54,659 nucleotides of DNA, from NCBI RefSeq assembly GCF_900220975.1, contig NZ_OBQD01000027.1, positions 1 to 54,659 on the forward strand, given 5' to 3'. The translations under genes were made by a program, and so were the position numbers. Shown one piece after another: positions 16,460-24,006 of this stretch. How positions within the stretch are numbered: position 1 is the first letter of the stretch; the number at the start of each line of letters is the position of its first letter. The DNA is from Rhizobium subbaraonis (lineage in GTDB: Bacteria > Pseudomonadota > Alphaproteobacteria > Rhizobiales > Rhizobiaceae). A model generated the notes under the pieces. The model was given only the letters and a program-made list of their open reading frames with translations. It had not been told where the DNA came from and made no database searches.

Positions 16460-16690
16460 TCATTTCTTTCTCCGCGCACGCTTCACCGACGCCTCCGTGC
16501 GCCTGTTGGCTTCCATCGCCAGGACATGGTGATCGGCCAGCATGGCAAGAGCGGTCGCTGCTTCCTCCTCGCCCCATCCGGCCTGGACGGCGCCCCAGAC
16601 GAGCTCCTGGAAGGATGCCTCCAGGGCTTCCTCGCATTCGACGAGGCGATCGGGCGTATCCGGCGAGCGTGGTGAGAGAATCACTGTCAT
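16460..16690 (-). CDS. Small hypothetical protein divergent from the ligase
   Basis: This 76-residue protein is read from the ATG complementary to 16688-16690, with GGAGGAGA just before it. It contains 'LVECEEALEASFQELVWGAV', 'QAGWGEEEAATALAMLADHH' and a basic end 'RTEASVKRARRKK'. The layout (amphipathic helix, 'AGWxxxEAAxAxxxLAxxH' helix) is that of a short Rhizobiales family I have met near mobile DNA, of unknown function. Its start lies 46 bases from the ligase start on the other strand, so the two genes share a divergent promoter region. Confidence 0.65.
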   Translation of the reverse strand: MTVILSPRSPDTPDRLVECEEALEASFQELVWGAVQAGWGEEEAATALAMLADHHVLAMEANRRTEASVKRARRKK

Positions 16691-16736
16691 GCTCTCCTCC
16701 ATTGGAACGAATTGAGCTTTCGCGCGATAATGCGGC

Positions 16737-17711
16737 ATGGAGAGACGTAGGGCCAAAGGCGCGACAGTCCACCACGACCCGATGCCGACGCGCATCGAGC
16801 CCTGCCTCGCCTTGCTCGTGAGCCGGCCGCCCGTCGGTCCGGAATGGAGCTTCGAGGTCAAGTGGGACGGATACCGGCTGGCAGTCCATAGAGAGCCGTC
16901 GGGCGTCCGCATCATCACGCGGGGCGGGCACGACTGGACGGAGCGCTTTCCCGCCATCGCACAGGCTGCGGAGGCAATCGACGCGGATACGCTGATCCTT
17001 GACGGCGAGGCGGTGGTTCTCGACGAGCAGGGGCGATCGGACTTCGGCGCGCTTCAGCAGGCGCTGGGCGGTCGCGGCGGCAAGCGAAGTGCCAGCGAGG
17101 CACTGTTCTGTGCCTTCGATCTTCTCTATCTCAACGGCCACGACCTGACGGGCATGCCGCTGCGCGATCGACGCGCGATGCTCGAGGCGATCTGCCATGT
17201 TCCCGGCGGCATCATCCGGTTGTCCGAGGAGATCGGCGACAATGGCGCGGAGCTGCTGAAGGTCGCTTGCGGCATGGGGCTGGAAGGGATCATCGGCAAG
17301 AACGAAAGCAAGCCCTATCGTTCCGGTCGGCGCGGCGACTGGGTGAAGATCAAGTGCGTGCAGAGTGAGGGCTTTGCGATCGTCGGTTACGAGCCCTCGC
17401 GCGATGCACTCGGCGGCATCGGCCGACTGCTGCTGGCAGCAAGAAAGGGCAGTGACCTGGTTTATGTCGGCGGCGTGGGGACCGGCTTCACCGCGCGATC
17501 AGGGGCCGCGCTGCGCCGCCAGCTCGACGCGATAGCGATCCCGAAAGCCGCTATCGATGTGGGAAAGCGAAAGGGCGTTTTCGTGAAGCCGATACTTGTG
17601 GCGGAAATTGAGTTTCGCGCGTGGACGCAGGACGGCAAGCTTCGGCATGCGTCGTTCAAGGGGCTGCGCGATGAGGCGGATGCGGCCTCGATTTATGAGA
17701 TTGTGGGGTGA
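16737..17711 (+). CDS. Stand-alone ATP-dependent DNA ligase, LigD/LigC type
   Basis: This 324-residue protein consists of the nucleotidyltransferase and OB domains of an ATP-dependent DNA ligase only. Motif I is 'EVKWDGYR' with the AMP-accepting Lys42; motif III region 'LDGEAVVL'; motif IV 'LEGIIGK'; motif V 'DWVKIK'. The OB part ends with 'RAWTQDGKLRHASFKGLRDE', as in rhizobial LigD ligases. The polymerase and phosphoesterase domains of full LigD are absent, and no Ku gene is in the window. It seals nicks in DNA, likely in end joining or repair. Start may be MPTRIEPC (16782). It is near a prophage and an SRAP repair gene. Confidence 0.92.
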   Translation: MERRRAKGATVHHDPMPTRIEPCLALLVSRPPVGPEWSFEVKWDGYRLAVHREPSGVRIITRGGHDWTERFPAIAQAAEAIDADTLILDGEAVVLDEQGRSDFGALQQALGGRGGKRSASEALFCAFDLLYLNGHDLTGMPLRDRRAMLEAICHVPGGIIRLSEEIGDNGAELLKVACGMGLEGIIGKNESKPYRSGRRGDWVKIKCVQSEGFAIVGYEPSRDALGGIGRLLLAARKGSDLVYVGGVGTGFTARSGAALRRQLDAIAIPKAAIDVGKRKGVFVKPILVAEIEFRAWTQDGKLRHASFKGLRDEADAASIYEIVG

Positions 17712-17718
17712 TGGAACA

Positions 17719-17745
17719 CCCGGCGGCACTGCACATGCCGCCGGG
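17719..17745 (+). terminator. Hairpin after ligase gene
   Basis: A perfect ten-base stem (CCCGGCGGCA / TGCCGCCGGG, loop CTGCACA) starts eight bases after the ligase stop. No T-run follows, so it is either a weak terminator or a 3' stabilising structure. Confidence 0.45.
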
Positions 17746-17857
17746 CTGCTGTATACCTCATACACAGCTCACCCGCGCGAACGCGAGTTCTGCAATTTTG
17801 AGTGTAATTGTCAAAAATTTTATTAACCTGCTCGCCGGGTCACGTAACGAGGGCGCG

Positions 17858-18016
17858 ATGAGCGAGACACGAGGCGAATTCATCAAGGCGAAACTGACGG
17901 AGTTACTGGAGTTGAGCCGGAAGGACGGAGAGAAAGCCGTCATGTTAAGCTATTTGCTCTCAATGACGCTTCAGGAGGCGCGGCAAGTCTACTGGGGTGA
18001 ACGGGGACCGGCCTAG
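17858..18016 (+). CDS. Small hypothetical protein, 52 residues
   Basis: This 52-residue protein begins at ATG 17858 after CGAGG. It is helical: 'RGEFIKAKLTELLELSRKDG' and 'VMLSYLLSMTLQEARQVYW'. An AT-rich stretch (17796-17826) upstream looks promoter-like, with TTGAGT and a TATTAA-like element. Its last four bases overlap the stop of the SRAP gene on the other strand. Small proteins with the end 'LxMALxEA' are common in Rhizobium near such genes; no function is known. Confidence 0.55.
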   Translation: MSETRGEFIKAKLTELLELSRKDGEKAVMLSYLLSMTLQEARQVYWGERGPA

Positions 18017-18741
18017 CCCGCCGGCATTGGAGGCAGAACGAGCATTAGCTCGTCGTCAGGCAATGGTCGCTGGAGGCGCTTCGCTTCTTCCCAGGGAGCC
18101 GTCAGCCACGTCTCCGTTTCGTCGCCGGGCCGAAGGATCACAGGCATCGCCTTCTGGTGGATCGGCGCGACCACGGCGTTCGGCTCGGTCGTGAGGAATC
18201 CGAAGAGGTCGGTCGTTATCATGCCCTCTTTGACCTTCCGGACGCTTTCCCACTGGGGAACCCAAATTCCAGCGAAGAACAACAGCGGTTGCGTCTCATC
18301 CGCTGCAAACCAGGCGTTTGGTGTCCTGCCGCCTTCGGCCTTGCTCGCGGGGTCGGGCTCAGCAAATCGGGTGAACGGGACGACGCAGCGGTTCTCGACG
18401 CCAAGCCAGCGGGTCCAGTGTTTGCTTGAGGTATTGCGGACGTTGGTCGTGCCGCCGTCCGGCTCCAGACGCATCAACTCGATGAAGTCGACGTCCTTGC
18501 CCTTAGCGCGAAGCTTTTCGGCGCGCTTTTGTGCCGATTGAAACAGAGCCTGTCTCGATGACGGTAGTCCCCAACGGACCATGGCAGCCTCGCGTCCGGC
18601 AGGGGTGTTCCGCACGATCGGTGCCTTGTAGTCGGGATAGATGTCCAGCGACGGTTCCAGGTTGCCCAAACTGTCGATCATGGCTCGCGTCGCCTGAAGG
18701 ATCGCAAGCTGGTTCGTCGTGACGTTATACAGGTTGCACAT
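18013..18741 (-). CDS. SOS response-associated peptidase (SRAP/HMCES/YedK type)
   Basis: This 242-residue protein starts 'MCNLYN', giving the obligatory Cys2 once Met1 is removed. The SRAP active site is complete: Asn100 in 'GGTTNVRN', Glu128 in 'VPFTRFAEP' and His195 in 'APIHQKAMPVIL'. Family members link covalently to abasic sites in single-stranded DNA and shield them from breakage, then release themselves. It is slightly longer than E. coli YedK, with an extra segment around 60-95. It is convergent with the 52-residue gene. I searched upstream for a LexA box with the alphaproteobacterial GTTC-N7-GTTC spacing and found none. Prophages often carry this gene. Confidence 0.93.
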   Translation of the reverse strand: MCNLYNVTTNQLAILQATRAMIDSLGNLEPSLDIYPDYKAPIVRNTPAGREAAMVRWGLPSSRQALFQSAQKRAEKLRAKGKDVDFIELMRLEPDGGTTNVRNTSSKHWTRWLGVENRCVVPFTRFAEPDPASKAEGGRTPNAWFAADETQPLLFFAGIWVPQWESVRKVKEGMITTDLFGFLTTEPNAVVAPIHQKAMPVILRPGDETETWLTAPWEEAKRLQRPLPDDELMLVLPPMPAG

Positions 18742-18966
18742 GCCGATCCTCCTGTTCCCAAGGTGGCGGCGTTCTCAGGGCTCTGTCAATATTTCTGGCA
18801 GCCTTACCCACAAATGTCCGTCGCTTCGGTTTTACAAGGCGGCACTAACCCATTGAGGACGTTTGGGTCGTCTTGGAGACGTTTTACAGTCAACCCATTG
18901 GTGGCAATGGAAGGTCATGAGCTTCCCAAGCTGAACGTCTTCAGTCATCACAACTGTGTCAAGGAG

Positions 18967-19557
18967 CTACGTCCCGAGCCAGCGCTTTTTCAACTGGGCA
19001 ACAAGTTCCTCGGAGGTATCGCACATCACCAAGTGTGACATCAAAAGACGTTGAAGCTCTCTCCTACGATCGCTTTCTAACTTTGCGACCGCCGACTTTG
19101 TCGCCGCGACTCTCCTGGTCGCCGTCACGTCACCATGATGCGTCTTGCCGTCGTTCTCGGTGTGAAAAATGCAAAACCACCGCTTCTCGTCGCGCAGCGC
19201 GCGGATGGCGCTTGCTGGAAGAATAGCGGCGCCGACCAACTTGCCCTCATCGCTAGCCGCGACAAGTTGGTTAACTGTAACCTTTATCTCTTCCTCTGGA
19301 GCATCCTGCCGCACCACGCTGAGGCCGGCGGAGAATACCGCGCGCAACTTTGCACTAACCAGCTCCCCCGCTTCAAGATCGTAGCCATCCGGTGTCGTCA
19401 AGATCCTGGCGATTACCTCGTCACTGCTAATTGGAGAGCCACCATTTGGATGCAAAGAATGGTCTTCGCAGCCACACTCTGGACTATGTTCGTCCAAGGT
19501 ATCAGCACGCCTAAGAAATTCGGCGCCAGCCCACACTTCAAGACAGCCAGGACTCAA
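18967..19557 (-). CDS. Third gene of TIGR04255 operon, Cys/His-motif protein of unknown function
   Basis: This 196-residue protein starts at a TTG (complement of 19555-19557); AAGGG lies nine bases upstream and overlaps the end of the preceding gene, which supports the start and coupling. No ATG is available near. Residues 24-36 hold a compact set, His24, Cys28, Cys30, His33, His36 ('HSPECGCEDHSLH'), that could bind a metal. Next comes 'GGSPISSDEVIARILTTPDG', then a mixed alpha/beta region with 'LPASAIRALRDEKRWFCIFH' and a basic C-terminal helix. I recognise no domain. G+C is visibly lower than in core genes. The function is unknown; operon position suggests it acts with the two genes before it. 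Confidence 0.75.
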   Translation of the reverse strand: MSPGCLEVWAGAEFLRRADTLDEHSPECGCEDHSLHPNGGSPISSDEVIARILTTPDGYDLEAGELVSAKLRAVFSAGLSVVRQDAPEEEIKVTVNQLVAASDEGKLVGAAILPASAIRALRDEKRWFCIFHTENDGKTHHGDVTATRRVAATKSAVAKLESDRRRELQRLLMSHLVMCDTSEELVAQLKKRWLGT

Positions 19558-19563
19558 TGTGGC

Positions 19564-20097
19564 CTACCCTTGGATTATGGCAATTGCTTTGCGCAGAGGC
19601 TCGGGAAGGTGCTTTCCATTGAAGGGAATGCAGAACTCCTCGATCACTTTATCCTTCGTATCAAAACTGAATGAAATTTCATCCGCTGCCTCAACCGCAA
19701 CTTCAGCATTCGCCGGGACGTCGCGAAGGAAAAAAACTGGCCGCCCATCGCCTCCTACATGGACCCGGATTTTGACCCGAGTGTTGACGAGCAAAGCAAA
19801 GAGTTCAATTGCGGTATCAATTAGTTCAGACGAGGGTGCGGGCGCACCGTCACCGTCCCAATTGTCTTTCCAGGTTCGGAACGAACGAAGCCTAGCCAAC
19901 GACACGTCAATTTCGGAATCCAAGTATATCACGTTGTCCCATTTTACTTGGGACGTTCCACTGACGAGACTCGTCGATGCAGAGATTGTGCTTATTCGGT
20001 TAAATTGACCCCTGGTTGTGGCAGAAACTGCTACACCTTGGGAATTCTCGAAACTGCTGCGTGTCCTCTGCGGAGAGTGGGAATCTAACACCTGCAT
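19564..20097 (-). CDS. Second gene of TIGR04255 operon, WDGDGA-motif protein of unknown function
   Basis: This 177-residue protein starts four bases after the stop of the TIGR04255 gene (ATG complement of 20095-20097) and stops six bases before the third gene. Residues 1-45 are Ser/Thr-rich and poorly ordered. Residues 70-95 contain 'FRTWKDNWDGDGAPAPSSEL', a motif (NWDGxGA) shared by several short uncharacterised bacterial proteins, followed by a helix ('IDTAIELFALLVNTRVKIRV') and a strand 'HVGGDGRPVFFLRD'. No catalytic site is evident. A+T content is raised. It may serve as a binding partner of the gene products on either side. Confidence 0.75.
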   Translation of the reverse strand: MQVLDSHSPQRTRSSFENSQGVAVSATTRGQFNRISTISASTSLVSGTSQVKWDNVIYLDSEIDVSLARLRSFRTWKDNWDGDGAPAPSSELIDTAIELFALLVNTRVKIRVHVGGDGRPVFFLRDVPANAEVAVEAADEISFSFDTKDKVIEEFCIPFNGKHLPEPLRKAIAIIQG

Positions 20098-20101
20098 TCT
20101 C

Positions 20102-20941
20102 TCAGCCCTTCATCGAAACGGCGGCGGCCGCCTGGTCCGTTATAATTTTACCAAAGGTTTGCTTCAACGACACATGCAGGGCTTCGAAGCGCTCGATTAT
20201 GGCCGCACCCTCAAAGCTTTCATTCGAAAGCGGAGGATAGCCTTTTTGGTTAAAGAAATCTGTAAGGTGCGTCCGAATGCGAGCTACTCGCACTGGATCT
20301 TCGCCCGTTGGTGTGGTTCCAGTGTTTATGTCGGCTACGTCAATATCAATGTTGCACAGTCGCTTTGTCTGCGCATCCGGTGATGTAAAAAAACCGGAGT
20401 GGCAATGCCACGGATTTGTTTTACTGTAGGAAACAGGTGATGTGAACTCGCTATTCTCACGAATAAGCTCTGAGCAGTCTGGGCCATGGGAAGCGGGAGC
20501 CGCTTCGAACATATCGATATACTCAAGCTGGATCGCGGAAATTGTTACGCTATCCATGTAGCGCTCCGTAAGGGGTAGAAATAGCTCGCCCAACTTCTCT
20601 GCAAGGGCGGCCCACCTAGTGTAGCGCCACTCTTCAAACGAGATCTCCGACTTCAAGATTAACAATTTGTCAGATGCGAACCCTGGGCGCTCGAGACGTA
20701 AGTGCTCTACTCCCACTTCTCTGATGCTCTGCACCGGAGGGCCAGATGGAGACATTGTTACGTTCACATCCTGCACTGGCTGCTCAACATTCAACCCTAA
20801 CGCGCGCGCTCGGTCTTTGCCAAGCGTTAGGATCCTGCGCCAAGGTATCTCGTTAACATCTTGGCTGAATCGGACTCTGGCTATCACCTGCTGTATGGCA
20901 TGCGCTGAGTTGATTGGCCTCCACTGCTTCAAGGCCGCCAT
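20102..20941 (-). CDS. TIGR04255 family protein
   Basis: This 279-residue protein fits TIGR04255, a sporadically distributed family of unknown function. Family marks are the N-terminal 'NSAHAIQQVIARVRF' (about 12-25), a 'LGL' segment near 49, a strand region with 'ISFEEWRYTRW' (100-110) followed by a helix ('AALAEKLGELFLPLTERY'), and 'AIQLEYIDMFEA' (136-147), corresponding to the usual 'xGLRYIDRF'. The start is ATG 20941 after GGGGGA. It is the first gene of a tight three-gene operon with no sign of other cargo. Sporadic families of this kind are often found in defence islands; a defence function here is inference only. Confidence 0.8.
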   Translation of the reverse strand: MAALKQWRPINSAHAIQQVIARVRFSQDVNEIPWRRILTLGKDRARALGLNVEQPVQDVNVTMSPSGPPVQSIREVGVEHLRLERPGFASDKLLILKSEISFEEWRYTRWAALAEKLGELFLPLTERYMDSVTISAIQLEYIDMFEAAPASHGPDCSELIRENSEFTSPVSYSKTNPWHCHSGFFTSPDAQTKRLCNIDIDVADINTGTTPTGEDPVRVARIRTHLTDFFNQKGYPPLSNESFEGAAIIERFEALHVSLKQTFGKIITDQAAAAVSMKG

Positions 20942-20969
20942 TACATCCCCCGGAACCTATTTCCGCATA

Positions 20970-20998
20970 GACTTAGGTGAGCCGCTCGCATCAGTCAA
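20970..20998 (-). promoter_or_regulatory. Putative promoter of the TIGR04255 operon
   Basis: On the minus strand TTGACT (20998-20993) is separated by exactly 17 bases from TAAGTC (20975-20970), with the start codon 29 bases beyond. The -35 match is good, the -10 match poor. Confidence 0.35.
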
Positions 20999-21321
20999 TC
21001 TCGTGCTCGGCGCCGATGTGCAGCACTGGACACTTTTAAAAAAAACATAATGATTAAATAGCGTGGGTTCGTGTCCAGAAATCCGCTAGCAGATTGTTTC
21101 CGTTCGATTTCTGTGTCCCGGCATGGGGCACCAACTGCTTACCTAAATTTTGATTTTTATTGTTTGGCTGCGGTGATCCCCGCTTGTCTAGCCTTTGCGC
21201 AGCGCTGCTCCGTCTCATCGCGCCGGCCCCGGTGCGAGCCACCTCTGACGGCGTCGTGTTGAAGACATAATCGGCGACACGCGCTATCGTCCCCGCGACG
21301 CTGGACCAAAGGGATTTGACG
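20999..21321 (+). other. Intergenic region at the prophage/core transition
   Basis: These 323 bases hold no credible gene. The left part (21035-21060) is a run of A and T; 21060-21180 is mixed, with an A+T-rich patch near 21143-21165; the rest is high G+C like the core. A short T-arm-like string (GGTTCGTGTCC at 21066-21076) does not extend into a tRNA. The change in base use makes this a plausible place for the right prophage or island end, but no att repeat can be tested within the window. Confidence 0.4.
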
Positions 21322-21810
21322 ATGGACGCGATTTCAACCCCCAATCCGATCCTGGAAGTCATTCTGGGCACGCTGACGATGATTGTCGTCATCTTCGTGC
21401 ACGGCGCCGGCATTCGAACGATAAACCGGCGGTTCAACAGGGCCTGGGTTCACGTCACCGGTGCCACTGCCCTCTGGCGGCTCGATCTTCTGCTGGCCGT
21501 CACCATCGGATCCCTCGCCCTGCTGCATTTCGCCGAGACTTTGCTCTGGGCAACCCCTCTGGTATTGCTGGGCATCGTTCCGACCCTTCGAGACAGCTAC
21601 TACTTCGTTCTGCAGAGCTATACGACGCTGGGCGATGGCACAGTCCGATTGCCCGACGACTGGAGGTTGATCGGGCCGATCATCGCCATGTCGGGCCTGT
21701 TCACCTTCGGATGGACAGTAAGCGTGCTGGTGAACATCATGACCGCCTTTGGCAAGGCCGACAGGGAACGGGCGGAGCGACTAAAGGGGGGCGTTGCGGA
21801 GGTCGAATAG
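21322..21810 (+). CDS. Small ion channel-like membrane protein
   Basis: This 162-residue protein starts at ATG 21322 after AAAGGGA; a TTG at 21316 is less likely. Membrane helices are predicted at about 10-30, 53-88 (possibly two) and 117-140 ('LIGPIIAMSGLFTFGWTVSV'). Before the last one stands 'LQSYTTLGDGTVRL' (98-110), placed like the pore loop and filter of two-TM potassium channels, in which 'TTLGDG' replaces the canonical T-V-G-Y-G-D. It is thus a channel-like protein of the Ion_trans_2 type common in rhizobia; selectivity cannot be stated. It is the first gene with normal core base use after the accessory flank. Confidence 0.7.
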   Translation: MDAISTPNPILEVILGTLTMIVVIFVHGAGIRTINRRFNRAWVHVTGATALWRLDLLLAVTIGSLALLHFAETLLWATPLVLLGIVPTLRDSYYFVLQSYTTLGDGTVRLPDDWRLIGPIIAMSGLFTFGWTVSVLVNIMTAFGKADRERAERLKGGVAEVE

Positions 21811-21980
21811 GGGACCGCAGGATCGCAGCCGTCTATCACGCCGGGCGATGGCGTTGAGATGCGTCGTCAGGTGCCCTGGCGGACCTCACGTCAACAGACT
21901 GGACGTTGCACAAGCTTGCTTGCGCGGGTTTCGCAGCGGTTCTACTGCTTTCGCGCGACACTCCTCATAGGGCATTCATC

Positions 21981-22601
21981 ATGGAAATCTTCACGTCCGC
22001 CGGCCTGCTGGCTCTCCTGCAGGTCATCGTGATCGATCTGGTGCTGGCGGGGGACAACGCGGTCGTGATCGGACTTGCCGCTGCCGGCCTCCCCGCAGCG
22101 CAGCGCAAGAAGGCGATTTTCGTCGGCATCATTGCGGCCACGGTCCTGCGCATCGGGCTCGCCAGCGTTACGGTCCAGCTGCTCGATATCATCGGCCTGC
22201 TTCTGGCAGGTGGCATTCTTCTGTTGTGGGTGTGCTGGAAGATGTGGCGGGAACTGCGTGCCGCGGTCAGCGACGGCCAGCACACTGCGGCGGATACGGT
22301 TTCTGTGCCGAAGAAGTCGTTTACGCAGGCGGCGACGCAGATCGTCGTTGCCGACGTCTCCATGTCGCTCGACAACGTGCTCGCCGTGGCGGGAGCATCG
22401 CGCGAACATCCGACCGTGCTCGTGATCGGGCTGGCCCTTTCTATCGCCATGATGGGCATTGCGGCGAACTACATTGCCCGCCTTCTCAACCGCCATCACT
22501 GGATCGCTTATGTCGGCCTCGCCCTCATCCTCTACGTGGCCCTGCATATGATCTATCGCGGGGCGGCCGAAGTGTGGCCGCATGTGGTCGCATCACTGTG
22601 A
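21981..22601 (+). CDS. TerC family integral membrane protein (YjbE type)
   Basis: This 206-residue protein starts at ATG 21981. It has about seven membrane helices and the two acidic signatures of TerC proteins: 'VIDLVLAGDNAVVIG' in the first helix and 'VADVSMSLDNVLAVAG' in the middle. TerC proteins export metal ions, above all manganese, and in some cases protect against tellurite or help metallation of secreted enzymes. The 170-base leader (21811-21980) was checked for the yybP-ykoY manganese riboswitch and no convincing core was found. Length is normal for the YjbE subgroup. Confidence 0.9.
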   Translation: MEIFTSAGLLALLQVIVIDLVLAGDNAVVIGLAAAGLPAAQRKKAIFVGIIAATVLRIGLASVTVQLLDIIGLLLAGGILLLWVCWKMWRELRAAVSDGQHTAADTVSVPKKSFTQAATQIVVADVSMSLDNVLAVAGASREHPTVLVIGLALSIAMMGIAANYIARLLNRHHWIAYVGLALILYVALHMIYRGAAEVWPHVVASL

Positions 22602-22640
22602 AGCGGGTTCCAGAAACGGGCTGTCCCGCCGCGTTCCCCA

Positions 22641-23852
22641 TCAGCGTCTCTCCGGGTCGATGGTGAACAGCTCGGTCGCGCGCCCGACGCCGCGCAGCGC
22701 GTAGCGGCCGAGGGAGACCATGTCGGCCGCCCGCGCCGGCGGGCAGGCGTCGACGAAGTCGCGCGACATCAGGACGTTCCGGTCGACGGAGGTGCAGAGC
22801 GCCGAAATGCGGCTGACCTGGTTGACGCAGGGGCCGACGACGGTGAAATCCAGCCGGCCGCGGCTGCCGATGTTGCCATAGAGAACGTCGCCGACGTGGA
22901 GGCCGAGATAGACCTCGGTGGCGGGCATGCCCGCGCCAAGGCGCCTGGCGTTGAGTTCGGTAAGGTTGCGGTGCACGGCGCGCTCGGCGTCGAGCGCTGC
23001 CACGCAATCGGCCTGCCGGTCACCGGAGCGGAAGATCGCCAGCACGCCGTCGCCGATCAGCTTCAGGACGCTGCCGCCGTGGTCGTGGATGGCGCCGACC
23101 ACAAGTTCGGCGTAGTCGTTGAGGAACGGAATGATGTGCTCGGGCTCCGTCCGGTCTGAAATGCTGGTGTAATTGTGCAGGTCGGAAAACCAGATGACTG
23201 CCTCGATTTTCTCGACCTCGCCGCGGTTGATGCGGCCGCTGACAACCTTCGCGCCAGCATCCCGCCCGAGATAGACCTCCGCGAGCGTGCCGATGATGCG
23301 GATCGAGGACGCACATTTGATCGCGAGCGCCAGCGTCGGCACGAGGATGCGCAGGGCACGCAGATCGTCGTCGCTAAAGCCTTCGGCGGCGCGCGTCGAC
23401 CAGCTGGAAAAGAAGGCGTCCATTTCGCCAACGCGGCCATTCTCTGTGAAGCGATGGATCATTGCCAGGTAATCGGTGTGGCCGGCGGCCTTCAGTTCCG
23501 GCATGTTGGCGTAGTCCGTCGCCGCGCCCCTGGCAAAGGGGCGGTGGACTTCGTCGACCTCCGTCGTCATCAGATGGTAGAAGACCGACGACCGCCAGGC
23601 CTGCCGGCTATGGTCGTCGCTGATCGCTTCGTATTCGCGCACCTCCATTTCCGGATCGGCGCTGTCCCAATGGAAGGACCGGCCCTCGAAATCGGGGTGC
23701 AGCGTGTCGATGATCGCCAGCGCGCGGCCGATCCGAAGGCCCTTTTCGTTGCAGCGTTCGCAGAAGCCGGCGATCAGGTCGCCCTCGTCGGTGCCCTGAT
23801 AGCCCTCGCGGGAGAGCCAGAGGGTGATTTCGTGGAGATCGCGATCTTTCAT
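22641..23852 (-). CDS. Class III adenylate cyclase
   Basis: This 403-residue protein is read from the ATG complementary to 23850-23852 with AAAGG upstream. The C-terminal half (about 212-400) is a class III cyclase catalytic domain: metal-binding Asp224 ('WFSDLHNYTS') and Asp268 ('KLIGDGVLAI'), adenine-selecting Lys264 and Asp335 ('LDFTVVG'), and transition-state Asn344/Arg348 ('NQVSRI'). All key residues are present, and Lys/Asp indicate ATP, not GTP, as substrate. The N-terminal 200 residues contain no membrane helix and look like the sensor region found in rhizobial Cya proteins. It makes cyclic AMP in the cytoplasm. Confidence 0.92.
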   Translation of the reverse strand: MKDRDLHEITLWLSREGYQGTDEGDLIAGFCERCNEKGLRIGRALAIIDTLHPDFEGRSFHWDSADPEMEVREYEAISDDHSRQAWRSSVFYHLMTTEVDEVHRPFARGAATDYANMPELKAAGHTDYLAMIHRFTENGRVGEMDAFFSSWSTRAAEGFSDDDLRALRILVPTLALAIKCASSIRIIGTLAEVYLGRDAGAKVVSGRINRGEVEKIEAVIWFSDLHNYTSISDRTEPEHIIPFLNDYAELVVGAIHDHGGSVLKLIGDGVLAIFRSGDRQADCVAALDAERAVHRNLTELNARRLGAGMPATEVYLGLHVGDVLYGNIGSRGRLDFTVVGPCVNQVSRISALCTSVDRNVLMSRDFVDACPPARAADMVSLGRYALRGVGRATELFTIDPERR

Positions 23853-24006
23853 GGGGCCTTTGCTACGCCTGAAGTTTGGGAATGCCCTTGACGTGGCAGG
23901 ATTACAGGAAAAATTCCGATTGTATATCGGCTTCCCCGCGGCCTTGATAACGTCGCCGGGAGCGTCCTGGCGGAACCGGCCGCAACGGCAAACGACGGAG
24001 GAATCC

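Noticed and set aside
18742-18790. GTTC repeats upstream of the SRAP gene as a LexA box
   Set aside because: The two GTTC elements are 13 bases apart instead of the seven required in alphaproteobacteria.
18847-18900. Direct repeat AACCCATTG (18847-18855 and 18892-18900) as an attachment core
   Set aside because: Nine bases only, both copies close together and inside the island; expected by chance in repeats of related sequence.
21063-21076. T-arm-like GGTTCGTGTCC, possible tRNA attachment site
   Set aside because: Only three stem pairs form and no acceptor or anticodon arm is found around it.
21811-21980. yybP-ykoY manganese riboswitch before the TerC gene
   Set aside because: I could not find the conserved core elements; a covariance model search would decide.
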